Made by a program: the position numbers and the translations under genes. From the NCBI RefSeq assembly GCF_003944835.1, contig NZ_RWIV01000001.1:2465001-2529000 (forward strand): a DNA stretch of 64,000 bases, given 5' to 3'. The DNA is from Bacillus sp. HMF5848. GTDB lineage: Bacteria; Bacillota; Bacilli; Bacillales; HMF5848. This document shows, piece by piece, positions 54,421 through 63,179 of this stretch (positions are counted from its first letter, which is position 1; every line of letters begins with the position of its first letter). Below the pieces are notes generated by a model that was given only the letters and a program-made list of their open reading frames with translations, was not told the origin of the DNA and did no database searches.

Positions 54421-54822
54421 AGCATGTAACCCATCCTTACTGTAACTATGTAGTATATTCTATTCTCCTTTTGCCTTAACTTTATGAAAACAAGGACTTG
54501 TCCTAGATTTTAAATATTATCATTATGTAAAACTAGCAATATAAATTATATTAACAGATTATTTTATAATTAAATAGTCGCTCTGAATGAACCGATGGAA
54601 TTCATAGTCTTGTCAAAGTAGTTTTTATCGTTCATTGCCTTTTGTAGGACAGAGATAGTCTCTCTAGGTCAAGAATTTTCCTTGACAACTCCCCTGTATA
54701 ATACCTGATAAAAATAAGTCGTAGACGATGTTATACATATTATTCACTTTTCTACAAGAAGGAAAAGCTTGTTATTTTGTTGAAGTAGTTTTTACACTTT
54801 TTAGTGTAAGGAGGACAAATTT
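54421..54822. other. divergent intergenic region
   Basis: About 400 bp between divergent genes. TTGACA and TATAAT occur near 54683-54703 but only 9 bp apart, too close for one promoter. AGGAGG precedes the SDR gene. No other signal is clear. Confidence 0.4.
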
Positions 54823-55569
54823 ATGGATTTAAGACTTAAAGACAAGGTTGCCTTTGTAACAGGTGCGTCGAAAGGAATCGGTGCTGCTGCGGCGAAGCTT
54901 CTAGCTGAAGAAGGGTCGGATGTAATAGTTGGCTACAGAACAGACGAAGAAGGTGCAGAGAAAGTAAGTCAATGCATTGAAAATACAGGCAGGAAATCAT
55001 GGAAATGTAGATTTGATATGAGCGATTCTAAAGATGTAGTTAACGCTTTGAAGCAATTATCAACCACAGCTCCAAAGATTGATACAGTCATACTTAACGC
55101 TGGAGTTAATATTGTGACTCCTTTTGAAGATATTACGTTTGAAGAATGGGATTATGTCATTCATGCCAATTTAAATGGGACGTTTTACGTTTTAAAATCT
55201 GTTCTACCCTTACTCAATGAAAATGCTTCAATTGTAATCGTATCAAGTGTTGCTGCGCATACAGGTGTACCTCATCATCCACATTATGCAGCAGCTAAGG
55301 CTGGACTAGTAAACTTAACAAAAAGTGCGGCTAGAGCGTTTGCACCAAACGTTCGTGTCAACTGTGTGGCTCCTGGAATCACCTTAACAGAAATGGGAAG
55401 TGACGCAACATCAGCACAATCCGATGATTATGCGAGAACGAAGCTACTGTCTCATAGATACGCCACCCCGGAAGAAATTGCACAGAGTATTGTTTATATG
55501 GCAAGTCCCGCTGCAGGCTTTATTTACGGAGCAACACTAGATATTAATGGTGGCAGAGACCTCCGTTGA
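54823..55569 (+). CDS. short-chain dehydrogenase/reductase (FabG-like)
   Basis: A 248-aa classical SDR. The cofactor motif is VTGASKGIGAAAAKLLAEEG (13-32), NAG follows in VILNAGVN, the catalytic Ser lies in IVIVSSVAAH and the Tyr-x-x-x-Lys in HYAAAKAGLVNLTKSA. It ends GATLDINGGRDLR, the usual FabG-type tail. It reduces a keto group or oxidises an alcohol with NAD(P)(H). It is alone, so the substrate is open; it is probably not the housekeeping fabG, which normally lies in the fatty acid cluster. Confidence 0.88.
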   Translation: MDLRLKDKVAFVTGASKGIGAAAAKLLAEEGSDVIVGYRTDEEGAEKVSQCIENTGRKSWKCRFDMSDSKDVVNALKQLSTTAPKIDTVILNAGVNIVTPFEDITFEEWDYVIHANLNGTFYVLKSVLPLLNENASIVIVSSVAAHTGVPHHPHYAAAKAGLVNLTKSAARAFAPNVRVNCVAPGITLTEMGSDATSAQSDDYARTKLLSHRYATPEEIAQSIVYMASPAAGFIYGATLDINGGRDLR

Positions 55570-55576
55570 CAGAAGT

Positions 55577-55643
55577 ATGGGGACGGTTCCCACGCTGCCT
55601 ACGCTCGTATGATTGGCAGTATGAGAACCGTCCCCTGTTTGCA
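55577..55643. repeat. GGGGACGGTTC palindromic intergenic repeat
   Basis: A complete unit with inverted ends: TATGGGGACGGTTCCCACG at the left and ATGAGAACCGTCCCCTGTTT at the right, with TGCC / GGCA inner arms. It lies between convergent genes and could fold into a long hairpin that also stops transcription. Confidence 0.85.
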
Positions 55644-55656
55644 TTGCTTACTTTTT

Positions 55657-56421
55657 TCATGAACATGAGAATACTTTCATTGCTTCGTATTGAAATCCAA
55701 GGTATTGATAGTTTTGTTTTCGATACATGTGCCTCGGAGTATCTTCGCCATCAGCAACAAGAATTACCGTTTTTTCAGGAAACCTATCCATTATATACTT
55801 TTGTATACTGCTACCTATTCCTTTTCTTTGGAATTCAGTAGCGACTAATAAGTTATCAATTTCTACTGTTTGTTCTTTGACAATAACATCAACAGCACCA
55901 GCCGGCGCATTTTGGTAAAAAGCAATCATCTGTAAAATATCATTATTTGAAAAAGTACTAATGCACTGCGCTTGCTTTTGCTTTGCATAAGTTTCCCCGT
56001 GACTTGAATCCTCTTTGAATTGAAGATTGAGGTACATATCTAACGTATCTATTGTTACTTCATGAACTTGTATGTTAATGTTACTTTCCACTTTTGGAAA
56101 TGAGGCAGGATTAATCGCATACAACTCTAGAAAACCTAATGAAAAGTTGTTTTCATGAAAATAATCTGTCAAATATGTAGGCAGCTTTTCTCCCTCAGGA
56201 AAATAAAATTTAACATGCTCTTGTCCATATTTCTTATGATAGGCCATTAAATAGGCCTCTGTATTAAGAAATTCTTCTTTTGTAGGCACTCTATTAAATT
56301 TAATGAAGTTGCTATCATATTGTAATAATACTTCTGGATTATGAACATGATTGAACAGTTCATTTTTCATAACAAGCGTGCCATACTTGTGAATGTGATT
56401 GAAATTAATATTGTCCATCAT
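55657..56421 (-). CDS. GNAT-family N-acetyltransferase
   Basis: A 254-aa protein. The N-terminal half (1-130) is helical with no clear motif; the C-terminal GNAT domain (about 130-250) has GAVDVIVKEQTVEIDNLLVA and TEFQRKGIGSSIQKYIMD, the acetyl-CoA loop, and VADGEDTPRHMYRKQNYQYL. The layout fits the B. subtilis YobR-like two-domain GNATs. GGGGG precedes ATG 56421. Confidence 0.78.
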   Translation of the reverse strand: MMDNINFNHIHKYGTLVMKNELFNHVHNPEVLLQYDSNFIKFNRVPTKEEFLNTEAYLMAYHKKYGQEHVKFYFPEGEKLPTYLTDYFHENNFSLGFLELYAINPASFPKVESNINIQVHEVTIDTLDMYLNLQFKEDSSHGETYAKQKQAQCISTFSNNDILQMIAFYQNAPAGAVDVIVKEQTVEIDNLLVATEFQRKGIGSSIQKYIMDRFPEKTVILVADGEDTPRHMYRKQNYQYLGFQYEAMKVFSCS

Positions 56422-56710
56422 TTGCGTTGCCCCCTAAAATTAATTCAACAATAATACATATGTCACCTTAGCCGTCTTGGTGAGGATGCAGAAATATACC
56501 CCGAAAAAATTTGCCCGATATAATAAAAACCCCACTTAGTAAACAAAGCATAAAGCAAATCTATTATACCAAATATAGGTTTGTATATATCTACCATAAT
56601 AAACTATTAATTGTCATGTTAGTGAGATCAACCCACTATCTCTGCCTTCGTATTCTCTTGGATAGGTGTATGGCAAAATAAGAAAAGCCACCACTATATG
56701 AGCCTGAACT

Positions 56711-56877
56711 TGGCAGTATAAGAACCATCCCCAGTCTGCCTGTCTGCCAATCTGCCAACCCTTGATACACAAAAAGAGGACGGTTCTCGCGTCGCCTTCG
56801 ATAGATAATCGAATGGCAGCACGAGAACCGTCCCCAGTTTGCCGAGCTTGGCAGAGCGAGAACCGTCCCCTGTCTGC
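56711..56877. repeat. cluster of GGGGACGGTTCTC palindromic repeats
   Basis: Several copies in a row: a decayed inverted end AAGAACCATCCCCAGTCTGCC (56719), a forward copy GAGGACGGTTCTCGCG (56776), and two inverted ends GCACGAGAACCGTCCCC (56818) and GCGAGAACCGTCCCCTGTC (56856). The last lies against the stop codon of gguB and may serve as its terminator. The remaining 56422-56710 shows no gene. Confidence 0.85.
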
Positions 56878-56878
56878 T

Positions 56879-58054
56879 TTATGCTCTTTGACGGCGAGTC
56901 ATTACGTCGAAGATAACGGCTAGGGCAAGTACGCCACCACGAATCATGTACTGAGGAGCGATACCTACACCCATTAAGTTCATTCCGTTTGTTAATGTCG
57001 CCATAACGATGGCACCGATGACAGCACCAGTTACTTTACCAACACCACCAGCAGCGGATACCCCACCAACGAATGCCGCGGCAATCGCATCAAGCTCGAA
57101 TAATGTACCAGCTGTTGTTGTTGCTGATTGTAGACGTGCTGTGAATAAGATACCTGATAGTGCTGATAGCATACCCATAGATCCAAATACTAGGAACGTA
57201 ATTTTACTTACGCTAATACCTGTTAAGTGGGCCGCTTCTGGGTTACTACCTACTGCATAAATGTGACGCCCAATTACTGTCTTTGTTGTAATGAAATGAT
57301 ACACAAGAACAACAAGGATAATAATTATAACTGTCCAAGAGAAACCGTTATAACCAGCCAATAGCCACGTAATATAAGCCATAATTGATGAAACAAACAC
57401 TAGTTGTAGCACAAAAATCGGTTTTGAAACAACATCAAATCCATATTTTAATTTATTGTTACGGTTGGAAATAGCACTATAGATGAAAAATAAGATTCCG
57501 ATTACACCAAGAATTAATGATAGTAAATGTAGTCCACCTACTTCTGCAATCGATGGAATAAAACCGTTACCAATCGCATTAAATGCATCATTGTCAACAA
57601 TGATTGTTCCTGTTTTTTCTGTTGCCAATAGAATAGCACCACGATAAATTAACCATCCAGCTAACGTAGCAACAAATGCCGGAATACCCACTCTAGCTAC
57701 TAGGAATCCAGTAACAGAACCTGCACAAACACCAAGAGCAAGAATGATTGGAATTACGATATATACTGGTAGACCATAATTCATAAGTAGAATCGCTGCT
57801 ATCGCACCAAGAAAACCAGCTAAAAACCCAATCGATAAGTCAATGTGGCGGATAACGATAACAAGCATAACACCGACAGCCAAGACAGCAATATAACCAG
57901 CTGAATCTAGTAAGTTACTAATATTACGAGAAGACATGAATAGTCCATCTGTAAGAATTGTAAAAGTAATCATAATAACAAATAAAGCAATGTACATTCC
58001 GTAATCACGGATATTATGTTTTAATAAGCCCTTTAGCTCGTTAACATACTTCAT
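56879..58054 (-). CDS. gguB: multiple-sugar ABC transporter permease
   Basis: A 391-aa permease of the ribose/xylose type with about ten to twelve membrane helices. Typical are SSRNISNLLDSAGYIAVLAV GVMLVIVIRHIDLSIGFLAG, GVIGILFFIY and the family end AIVMATLTNGMNLMGVGIAP. It is the channel of a chvE-gguA-gguB type importer and follows gguA by 14 bp. The GguB/XylH group transports xylose, glucose, galactose or arabinose. Last gene of the operon. Confidence 0.88.
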   Translation of the reverse strand: MKYVNELKGLLKHNIRDYGMYIALFVIMITFTILTDGLFMSSRNISNLLDSAGYIAVLAVGVMLVIVIRHIDLSIGFLAGFLGAIAAILLMNYGLPVYIVIPIILALGVCAGSVTGFLVARVGIPAFVATLAGWLIYRGAILLATEKTGTIIVDNDAFNAIGNGFIPSIAEVGGLHLLSLILGVIGILFFIYSAISNRNNKLKYGFDVVSKPIFVLQLVFVSSIMAYITWLLAGYNGFSWTVIIIILVVLVYHFITTKTVIGRHIYAVGSNPEAAHLTGISVSKITFLVFGSMGMLSALSGILFTARLQSATTTAGTLFELDAIAAAFVGGVSAAGGVGKVTGAVIGAIVMATLTNGMNLMGVGIAPQYMIRGGVLALAVIFDVMTRRQRA

Positions 58055-58068
58055 AAATGTTCGACCTC

Positions 58069-59589
58069 CTATTGCGTCGCAAGTTGCATAATCTTTTCTT
58101 GATCGGCATCTGCTGCGGACAATTCACCTTTGATTTCGCCTTCAGCCATGACATAAACGCGATCGCTCATCCCTAACACTTCTCCAAGCTCGGATGAAAT
58201 CATAATAATACTCATGCCTTTATTAATCAGTTCATTCATAACTGTATAGATTTCAAATTTAGCCCCAACGTCAATGCCACGTGTTGGTTCATCTAAGATT
58301 AATAGTTTTGGGCCTACAAAAAGCCATTTTCCTAACGATACCTTCTGTTGATTTCCACCACTTAAATTCCCAACAAGCTGCTGTATAGATGGTGTCTTAA
58401 TGCCCAATGATTGTCTATACTCTTCTGCAACTTTTATCTCTTCATTTTCATTGACAACTCCACTTGGAGAGATGCCTTTTAAATTACCGATAGAAATATT
58501 ATTTTTAATATCTTGTAGTAAAAATAAGCCGTCACCTTTTCTATCCTCTGTTACATAAGCAATACCAGCCTTAATGGCATCGCTAGTATGTTTAAAGTTA
58601 GTAGGCTTACCTTCAAAAAATAAATCACCCTGTAACTTGTTATTTTCAGCATTTCCAAAAATACTTTGTGCAAGTTCTGTTCTTCCTGAACCCATTAAAC
58701 CAGCAATACCAACTATTTCACCCTGTTTGACGTGAATATTGACATCTTGAGCAACATTACGACCTAGTTTCGGGTCATACGCTGTCCAGTTTACTAGTTC
58801 AAGAATTTTGTCACCAAATTCTTTTTTAGCTCGCTTAGGATATATATCTTCAATATCTCGACCAACCATGTTTTTAATGATAGCCGCTTCAGTAATTTCA
58901 CCTTTAGAAGAATCTAATGTACAAATCGTTTCCCCATCGCGTAAGACAGTCGCTTTATCAGCAATGGCAATAACTTCTTTCAATTTGTGGGAGATCATAA
59001 TAGAGGTAATACCTTGCTTTTTCAATTCGCGTAATAACTCAAGAAGATTTTCACTATCGTCTTCGTTAAGTGCTGCAGTAGGCTCATCTAAAATGAGTAG
59101 CTTTACTTCTTTACTTAGTGCTTTTGCAATTTCTATCAATTGCTGTTTCCCTACTCCTAAATCCTTAATTAATGTTTCAGGATTCACCTTTAAGCCTACT
59201 TTATCTAACATTTTTTTAGATTCAACGACCGCTTTGTTCCAGTCGAGAATGCCACCCTTTTGAATCTCATTCCCTACGAAAATATTTTCATAAACAGAAA
59301 GGTCAGGGAATAATGCTAGCTCTTGATAAATAATCGCGATACCGACATCTACGCTATCGCTTATTTTATTAAACTGTTGAACCTGTCCATTATATACGAT
59401 ATCTCCCTCATACGTTCCATAAGGATAGACACCGCTAAGCACCTTCATAAGTGTAGATTTACCAGCACCATTTTCTCCTACTAGACAGTGGATTTCGCCT
59501 CTTCCTACTTTAAAGTTAACATTGGAAAGTGCCTTTACACCTGTAAACTCTTTAGATATCTGGTTCATCTCTAAAATATAATCGCTCAT
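58069..59589 (-). CDS. gguA: sugar ABC transporter, double ATP-binding protein
   Basis: A 506-aa protein with two ABC domains. Domain 1 has GENGAGKST and LLILDEPTAALNEDD with the signature LGVGKQQLIEIAKAL. Domain 2 has a divergent Walker A (GLMGSGRTEL), signature LSGGNQQKVSLGKWL and LLILDEPTRGIDVG. This is the RbsA/XylG/GguA form and energises GguB. It follows chvE by about 90 bp that contain a hairpin. AGGAGG precedes ATG. Confidence 0.92.
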   Translation of the reverse strand: MSDYILEMNQISKEFTGVKALSNVNFKVGRGEIHCLVGENGAGKSTLMKVLSGVYPYGTYEGDIVYNGQVQQFNKISDSVDVGIAIIYQELALFPDLSVYENIFVGNEIQKGGILDWNKAVVESKKMLDKVGLKVNPETLIKDLGVGKQQLIEIAKALSKEVKLLILDEPTAALNEDDSENLLELLRELKKQGITSIMISHKLKEVIAIADKATVLRDGETICTLDSSKGEITEAAIIKNMVGRDIEDIYPKRAKKEFGDKILELVNWTAYDPKLGRNVAQDVNIHVKQGEIVGIAGLMGSGRTELAQSIFGNAENNKLQGDLFFEGKPTNFKHTSDAIKAGIAYVTEDRKGDGLFLLQDIKNNISIGNLKGISPSGVVNENEEIKVAEEYRQSLGIKTPSIQQLVGNLSGGNQQKVSLGKWLFVGPKLLILDEPTRGIDVGAKFEIYTVMNELINKGMSIIMISSELGEVLGMSDRVYVMAEGEIKGELSAADADQEKIMQLATQ

Positions 59590-59630
59590 CGTTATGCCTC
59601 CTTAACCAGACAACTTACAATGGAGGAAAA

Positions 59631-59652
59631 GTGCTAGATAACTATCTAACAC
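59631..59652 (-). promoter_or_regulatory. intercistronic hairpin between chvE and gguA
   Basis: GTGCTAGATA / TATCTAACAC forms a 10-bp stem with one mismatch. Such hairpins behind binding-protein genes often protect their mRNA or reduce read-through, so that the binding protein is made in excess. Confidence 0.5.
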
Positions 59653-59677
59653 TATCCCTCTACATTCTATTAATCTA

Positions 59678-60772
59678 TTATTCTAATCCAGTGAAATCGC
59701 CAGCTTCATAGTAACCTGAATCGATAAGCTCTTGCTTAACGTTTTCTTGGTTAACTACGATAACGTCTGTTTGCTTAGCGTTAACATCAATCGTACCGTT
59801 GTTATACGAACCAGTTGTTTGAGGTGTTTTGCCATCTAGAATGTCGATAGCCATACCCATAGCATCTTTTACTAATGTACGAACATCTTTGAATACTGTC
59901 ATTGATTGTTTTCCATCGATGATGTATTGAATAGAAGCTTTTTCAGCATCTTGACCAGATACAACATAGCTTGAAATCGCACCATCTGTAGCAAATACGT
60001 CAGCGATTGAACGAGCTGTACCATCGTTTGGAGCTAGAATAGCAACGTCACCTTTTAAGTCTGCACCTGCAGCTGTTAAGTTTGTTTGTGCTTTATTTTT
60101 AGCTTCGTTTGGATCCCAGTTTGTAGTAACCTGTCCTAAGATTTTACCCATTTCATCACGAGTAAGTGTTGCTTTATCTTTTAATGCATCAGCTTCGCTA
60201 GAGTTAGCGATTACAAAAGTGCCGTCAGCAATTTTTGGCTGAAGAACATTCCATGCACCTTCGAAGAATAAGAATGCGTTGTTATCAGAAGCTGCACCTG
60301 CATATAAGTAAAGTGGCACATTAGAACCTTGAACATTGTCAATTAAATATTGCCCTTGCGCTTGACCAACAGCGATACTATCGAATGTAACATAATAATC
60401 AACTGCATCAGTATCAGTAATCAAACGGTCGTAAGAAATAACTTTGATTCCTTCTTTTTTAGCTGCTTCTACTGCAGAACCAGCTGCTGCACCATCATGT
60501 GGAGCAATGATAAGAACATCGATACCTTTACTGATTAATGTTTCTACGTTTTCTTTTTCCTTAGCAGAAGATCCTTGGCTGAATAAAATTTCTGTTGTGT
60601 ACTCAGAGTCTTCTAAAGCTGCTTTAAATCTCGCTTCATCTTGAACCCATCTTGGCTCATCTTTTGTCGGTAATACGATACCAACACTTACTTCACTGCC
60701 CCCACCGCTACAACCTGTAACGATAAACACAGTCAAAATCGCTAATAATAAAGTAGAAATTAATTTTTTCAT
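59678..60772 (-). CDS. chvE: sugar-binding lipoprotein, ChvE family
   Basis: A 364-aa substrate-binding protein. Signal peptide with lipobox VTGC (Cys21), then VSVGIVLPTKDEPRWVQDEA RFK, LIIAPHDGAAAGSAVEAAKK, VISYDRLITDTDAVDYYVTF and GQDAEKASIQYIIDGKQSMT, as in ChvE/XylF proteins. It binds an aldose outside the membrane for the GguA/GguB importer. First gene of the operon; a cre-like site overlaps its promoter region. Confidence 0.9.
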   Translation of the reverse strand: MKKLISTLLLAILTVFIVTGCSGGGSEVSVGIVLPTKDEPRWVQDEARFKAALEDSEYTTEILFSQGSSAKEKENVETLISKGIDVLIIAPHDGAAAGSAVEAAKKEGIKVISYDRLITDTDAVDYYVTFDSIAVGQAQGQYLIDNVQGSNVPLYLYAGAASDNNAFLFFEGAWNVLQPKIADGTFVIANSSEADALKDKATLTRDEMGKILGQVTTNWDPNEAKNKAQTNLTAAGADLKGDVAILAPNDGTARSIADVFATDGAISSYVVSGQDAEKASIQYIIDGKQSMTVFKDVRTLVKDAMGMAIDILDGKTPQTTGSYNNGTIDVNAKQTDVIVVNQENVKQELIDSGYYEAGDFTGLE

Positions 60773-60841
60773 TCAATTGAAACCCCTTTCAATTTGTAAT
60801 GTAATTGCTTACAAACTAAATATATCATCGGTAAGTAGGGG

Positions 60842-60855
60842 TGAAAACGCTTTCT
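60842..60855. promoter_or_regulatory. cre (CcpA) site upstream of chvE
   Basis: TGAAAACGCTTTCT matches the catabolite-responsive element TGWAANCGNTNWCA at 13 of 14 positions. It lies about 70 bp ahead of chvE, next to a likely -10 box TATATT (about 60820-60825), so CcpA bound here would repress the operon when glucose is plentiful. Confidence 0.65.
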
Positions 60856-61159
60856 GATAGTAGTATTTTATTATTCATCTGTATTTTTTTAATATGATAA
60901 AAGAATGCTAGGTAACGTATTTGATGCAAGCATCGCTTTAATATAGTGATAATGCTTCAAAAGCCTTCAGTATTATGACAAGCACTGGAGAGTTAAGATA
61001 CGCACCCATAAGTAAGTTCTTCAATTTGATACCTGAGGAAAGAAGCCTTATTAATAGGAAGCAGTGGAAGCCAACCTTTATTTGGTTCATTAACTTTATA
61101 GAAATAAAAGTTACATCTTTGTATAGTATTCCATAAAATGCTTTTAGAGGTGATTAAAC

Positions 61160-61283
61160 TTGGCAAGAGTAAAATATACCGACAGTGATGTTTCTTTGAT
61201 GGCATGGATGATGTGAGCAGATGCCGAAGGTGAAGGACAACTAGGAATGCTTTTAGTGGGAAATGTAATGATGAACAAGCCAG
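61160..61283 (+). pseudogene. truncated tandem duplicate of cwlJ
   Basis: Starting at TTG 61160 the sequence repeats the first 40 or so codons of the intact cwlJ 235 bp downstream: ARVKYTDSDVSLMAWMM, then a TGA in place of an Arg codon, ADAEGEGQLGMLLVGNVMMN. The upstream leader with ATGCTTTTAG and the ribosome binding site is duplicated too. The copy breaks off after about 120 bp. Here TGA replaces AGA (Arg) and no SECIS is needed to explain it: this copy is simply decayed. Confidence 0.85.
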
Positions 61284-61394
61284 CAAACTTAATTTATAAA
61301 TTTATCCTTATTAAACTTAATAAATAAAATATATATGTTTTAAGTTACAATTTTGTATAGTCAATTCATACAATGCTTTTAGGGGTGATAAAAA

Positions 61395-61835
61395 GTGGCA
61401 AGAGTAAAATATACCGACAGTGACGTTGATTTAATGGCAAGGATGATGAGAGCAGAAGCTGAAGGTGAAGGGCGATTAGGGATGCTTATGGTTGGGAATG
61501 TAATTGTAAATAGACTAAAAGCTAATTGTTTGGATTTTAAAGATTTAAGGTCGATACGGGACGTAATTTATCAAGTGCAAGGAGGAAATTATTCTTTTGA
61601 AGCCGTACAAAAAGGGAATGTCTTTTATAACAGAGCAAGAGAAGTAGAAAAAAAGTTAGCAAGAGACACCTTAAAGTACTGGAGAGAACACCCTTCCAAA
61701 TATGCCCTTTGGTATTTTAATCCGTATGGTACATGTCCACCTACATGGTACAACCAACCACTTACCGGACAATACAAGCAGCATTGTTATTATGAACCAA
61801 TAGCAAATACTTGTGAAGGTGCTTATAGATGGTAA
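61395..61835 (+). CDS. cwlJ: spore cortex-lytic enzyme CwlJ
   Basis: A 146-aa SleB/CwlJ-type cell-wall hydrolase, matching CwlJ in length and in the segments DVDLMARMMRAEAEGEGRLG ML, VGNVIVNRLKANCLDFK, SFEAVQKGNVFYNRA and ALWYFNPYGTCPPTWYNQPL. The Glu of RAEAEGEG is the likely catalytic acid. CwlJ degrades cortex peptidoglycan during germination and is activated by Ca-dipicolinate. No signal peptide, as usual for CwlJ. GTG start after AGGGGTG. In many Bacillus it is followed by gerQ, which is absent here. Confidence 0.9.
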   Translation: MARVKYTDSDVDLMARMMRAEAEGEGRLGMLMVGNVIVNRLKANCLDFKDLRSIRDVIYQVQGGNYSFEAVQKGNVFYNRAREVEKKLARDTLKYWREHPSKYALWYFNPYGTCPPTWYNQPLTGQYKQHCYYEPIANTCEGAYRW

Positions 61836-61837
61836 GA

Positions 61838-61861
61838 AAATCCCCACTCATGTGGGGATTT
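61838..61861 (+). terminator. terminator of cwlJ
   Basis: A perfect 10-bp stem AAATCCCCAC / GTGGGGATTT with a 4-nt loop, directly behind the stop codon. Confidence 0.88.
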
Positions 61862-61966
61862 ATTTCGCATTAAACTTTCAATTCAATTTCATTAAACTAT
61901 AAGTAACTAAAGAAGCAAACAATAGTGAAATAATCTTTGATAAATATATCTACTAAAAAAGAAAAA

Positions 61967-62005
61967 AAGTGCCTTTTATGTTTATTATCCATAGAAAAGA
62001 CACTT
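61967..62005 (-). terminator. terminator of xylF-like gene
   Basis: AAGTGCCTTTTATG / CATAGAAAAGACACTT forms a long stem with two small mismatches. On the minus strand it is followed by a long T-rich run, 55 bp behind the stop codon. Confidence 0.75.
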
Positions 62006-62060
62006 CCTGAAGTCGAAGTCAGTGAAAGGCTACGATAAACCGATGCCTTGTGCTGACCGA

Positions 62061-63155
62061 TTATTTCTTATCTTCTACGTACCGATATACATCCTCCTCA
62101 GAGTGAAACCCATCCGCTATTATAGTCTCATCTATATTGGATTTCTCCACTGCAATCGGCGAAAGAAGAACAGATGGTACTTCAATTTTCCCATTATTGA
62201 CATTCCTGTCCTCCGTAACCGCTTTCCCTTTAGCAAGTTTGACAGCAAGATCGGCAGCCGTTTCGGTTAGGGCGTTAATTGGTTTATACACAGTCATTGT
62301 CTGCGTTCCAACTACGATACGTTGAACAGCTGCAAGATCAGCATCCTGGCCAGCAACAGGAATTTCTCCTGACAGTCCCACCTCTTCAAGCGCTTCAATA
62401 ACAGCACCAGCGGTCGCATCGTTTGCGGCAATGACCGCATCAATTTTATTATTGTTCGCTTTCAACGCAATCCTCATATTTTCCTTTGCGTTCGCTGGCA
62501 CCCAGTCTTTTGTCCACTGATCAAACACGACTGAAATATCACCTCGATTAATGAATGGTTGTAGTACCTTAAACACACCTTTTTTAAACAAATGAGCATT
62601 GTTATCTGTTTCTGCACCACCGATGTATACATATTTTCCTTTCGGAACTACGCTTGTTATCGCCTTTGCCTGCAGCTCGCCCACCTGTTCATTATCGTAT
62701 GACACATACATATCGACCTCTGCGTTTTTCACTAAGCGGTCATAAGACATCACTTTTATACCGGCAGCGTGCGCCTTATTGACGATAGCTGCTGTTGACT
62801 CAGCATTATGTGGCACGACAACAAGCAAATCAATATCGTGACTGATCATTTTCTCTGCTTGCCAAATTTGCAGGGCATCGTTTCCATTGGCTGCCATGAT
62901 TTCCACTTCAGCCCCTCGCTCTTCCACCGCTTTTTTAAAAAGCGCCCTATCCTTCAGCCAGCGTTCTTCAAGTAACGTATCCATGGAAAAACCGATTTTG
63001 ATTTTTTCTTCTAAACGATTATCTGACGTTATATACGTAACATTGCCTAAAGGAGCTACGTTACTAGGGTCTTCGTCCTGTTCACAAGCTGTGAGACCCT
63101 GCACTAAAAGAAGCATTAGCATGCCTAGACTAACTTGGAAAACTAATCGTTTCAT
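62061..63155 (-). CDS. XylF-like sugar-binding lipoprotein, possible XylFII-type sensor
   Basis: A 364-aa lipoprotein (lipobox LTAC, Cys24) with the XylF fold: IKIGFSMDTLLEERWLKDRA LFK, LLVVVPHNAESTAAIVNKAH, VMSYDRLVKNAEVDMYVSYD NEQVG and GQDADLAAVQRIVVGTQTMT. It lies 25 bp behind a YesN-type response regulator and has no permease genes with it. In Clostridium and relatives XylFII proteins bind xylose and control a LytS/YesN pair instead of feeding a transporter. A sensing role is therefore likely; plain uptake for GguAB is the alternative. Confidence 0.82.
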   Translation of the reverse strand: MKRLVFQVSLGMLMLLLVQGLTACEQDEDPSNVAPLGNVTYITSDNRLEEKIKIGFSMDTLLEERWLKDRALFKKAVEERGAEVEIMAANGNDALQIWQAEKMISHDIDLLVVVPHNAESTAAIVNKAHAAGIKVMSYDRLVKNAEVDMYVSYDNEQVGELQAKAITSVVPKGKYVYIGGAETDNNAHLFKKGVFKVLQPFINRGDISVVFDQWTKDWVPANAKENMRIALKANNNKIDAVIAANDATAGAVIEALEEVGLSGEIPVAGQDADLAAVQRIVVGTQTMTVYKPINALTETAADLAVKLAKGKAVTEDRNVNNGKIEVPSVLLSPIAVEKSNIDETIIADGFHSEEDVYRYVEDKK

Positions 63156-63179
63156 TCGTCTCGCTTCCTTTCCTTTTAA

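Noticed and set aside
61160-61283. In-frame TGA in the first cwlJ copy as a third selenocysteine codon
   Set aside because: The intact copy has Arg (AGA) there, not Cys, and the copy is truncated soon after; it is a decayed duplicate.
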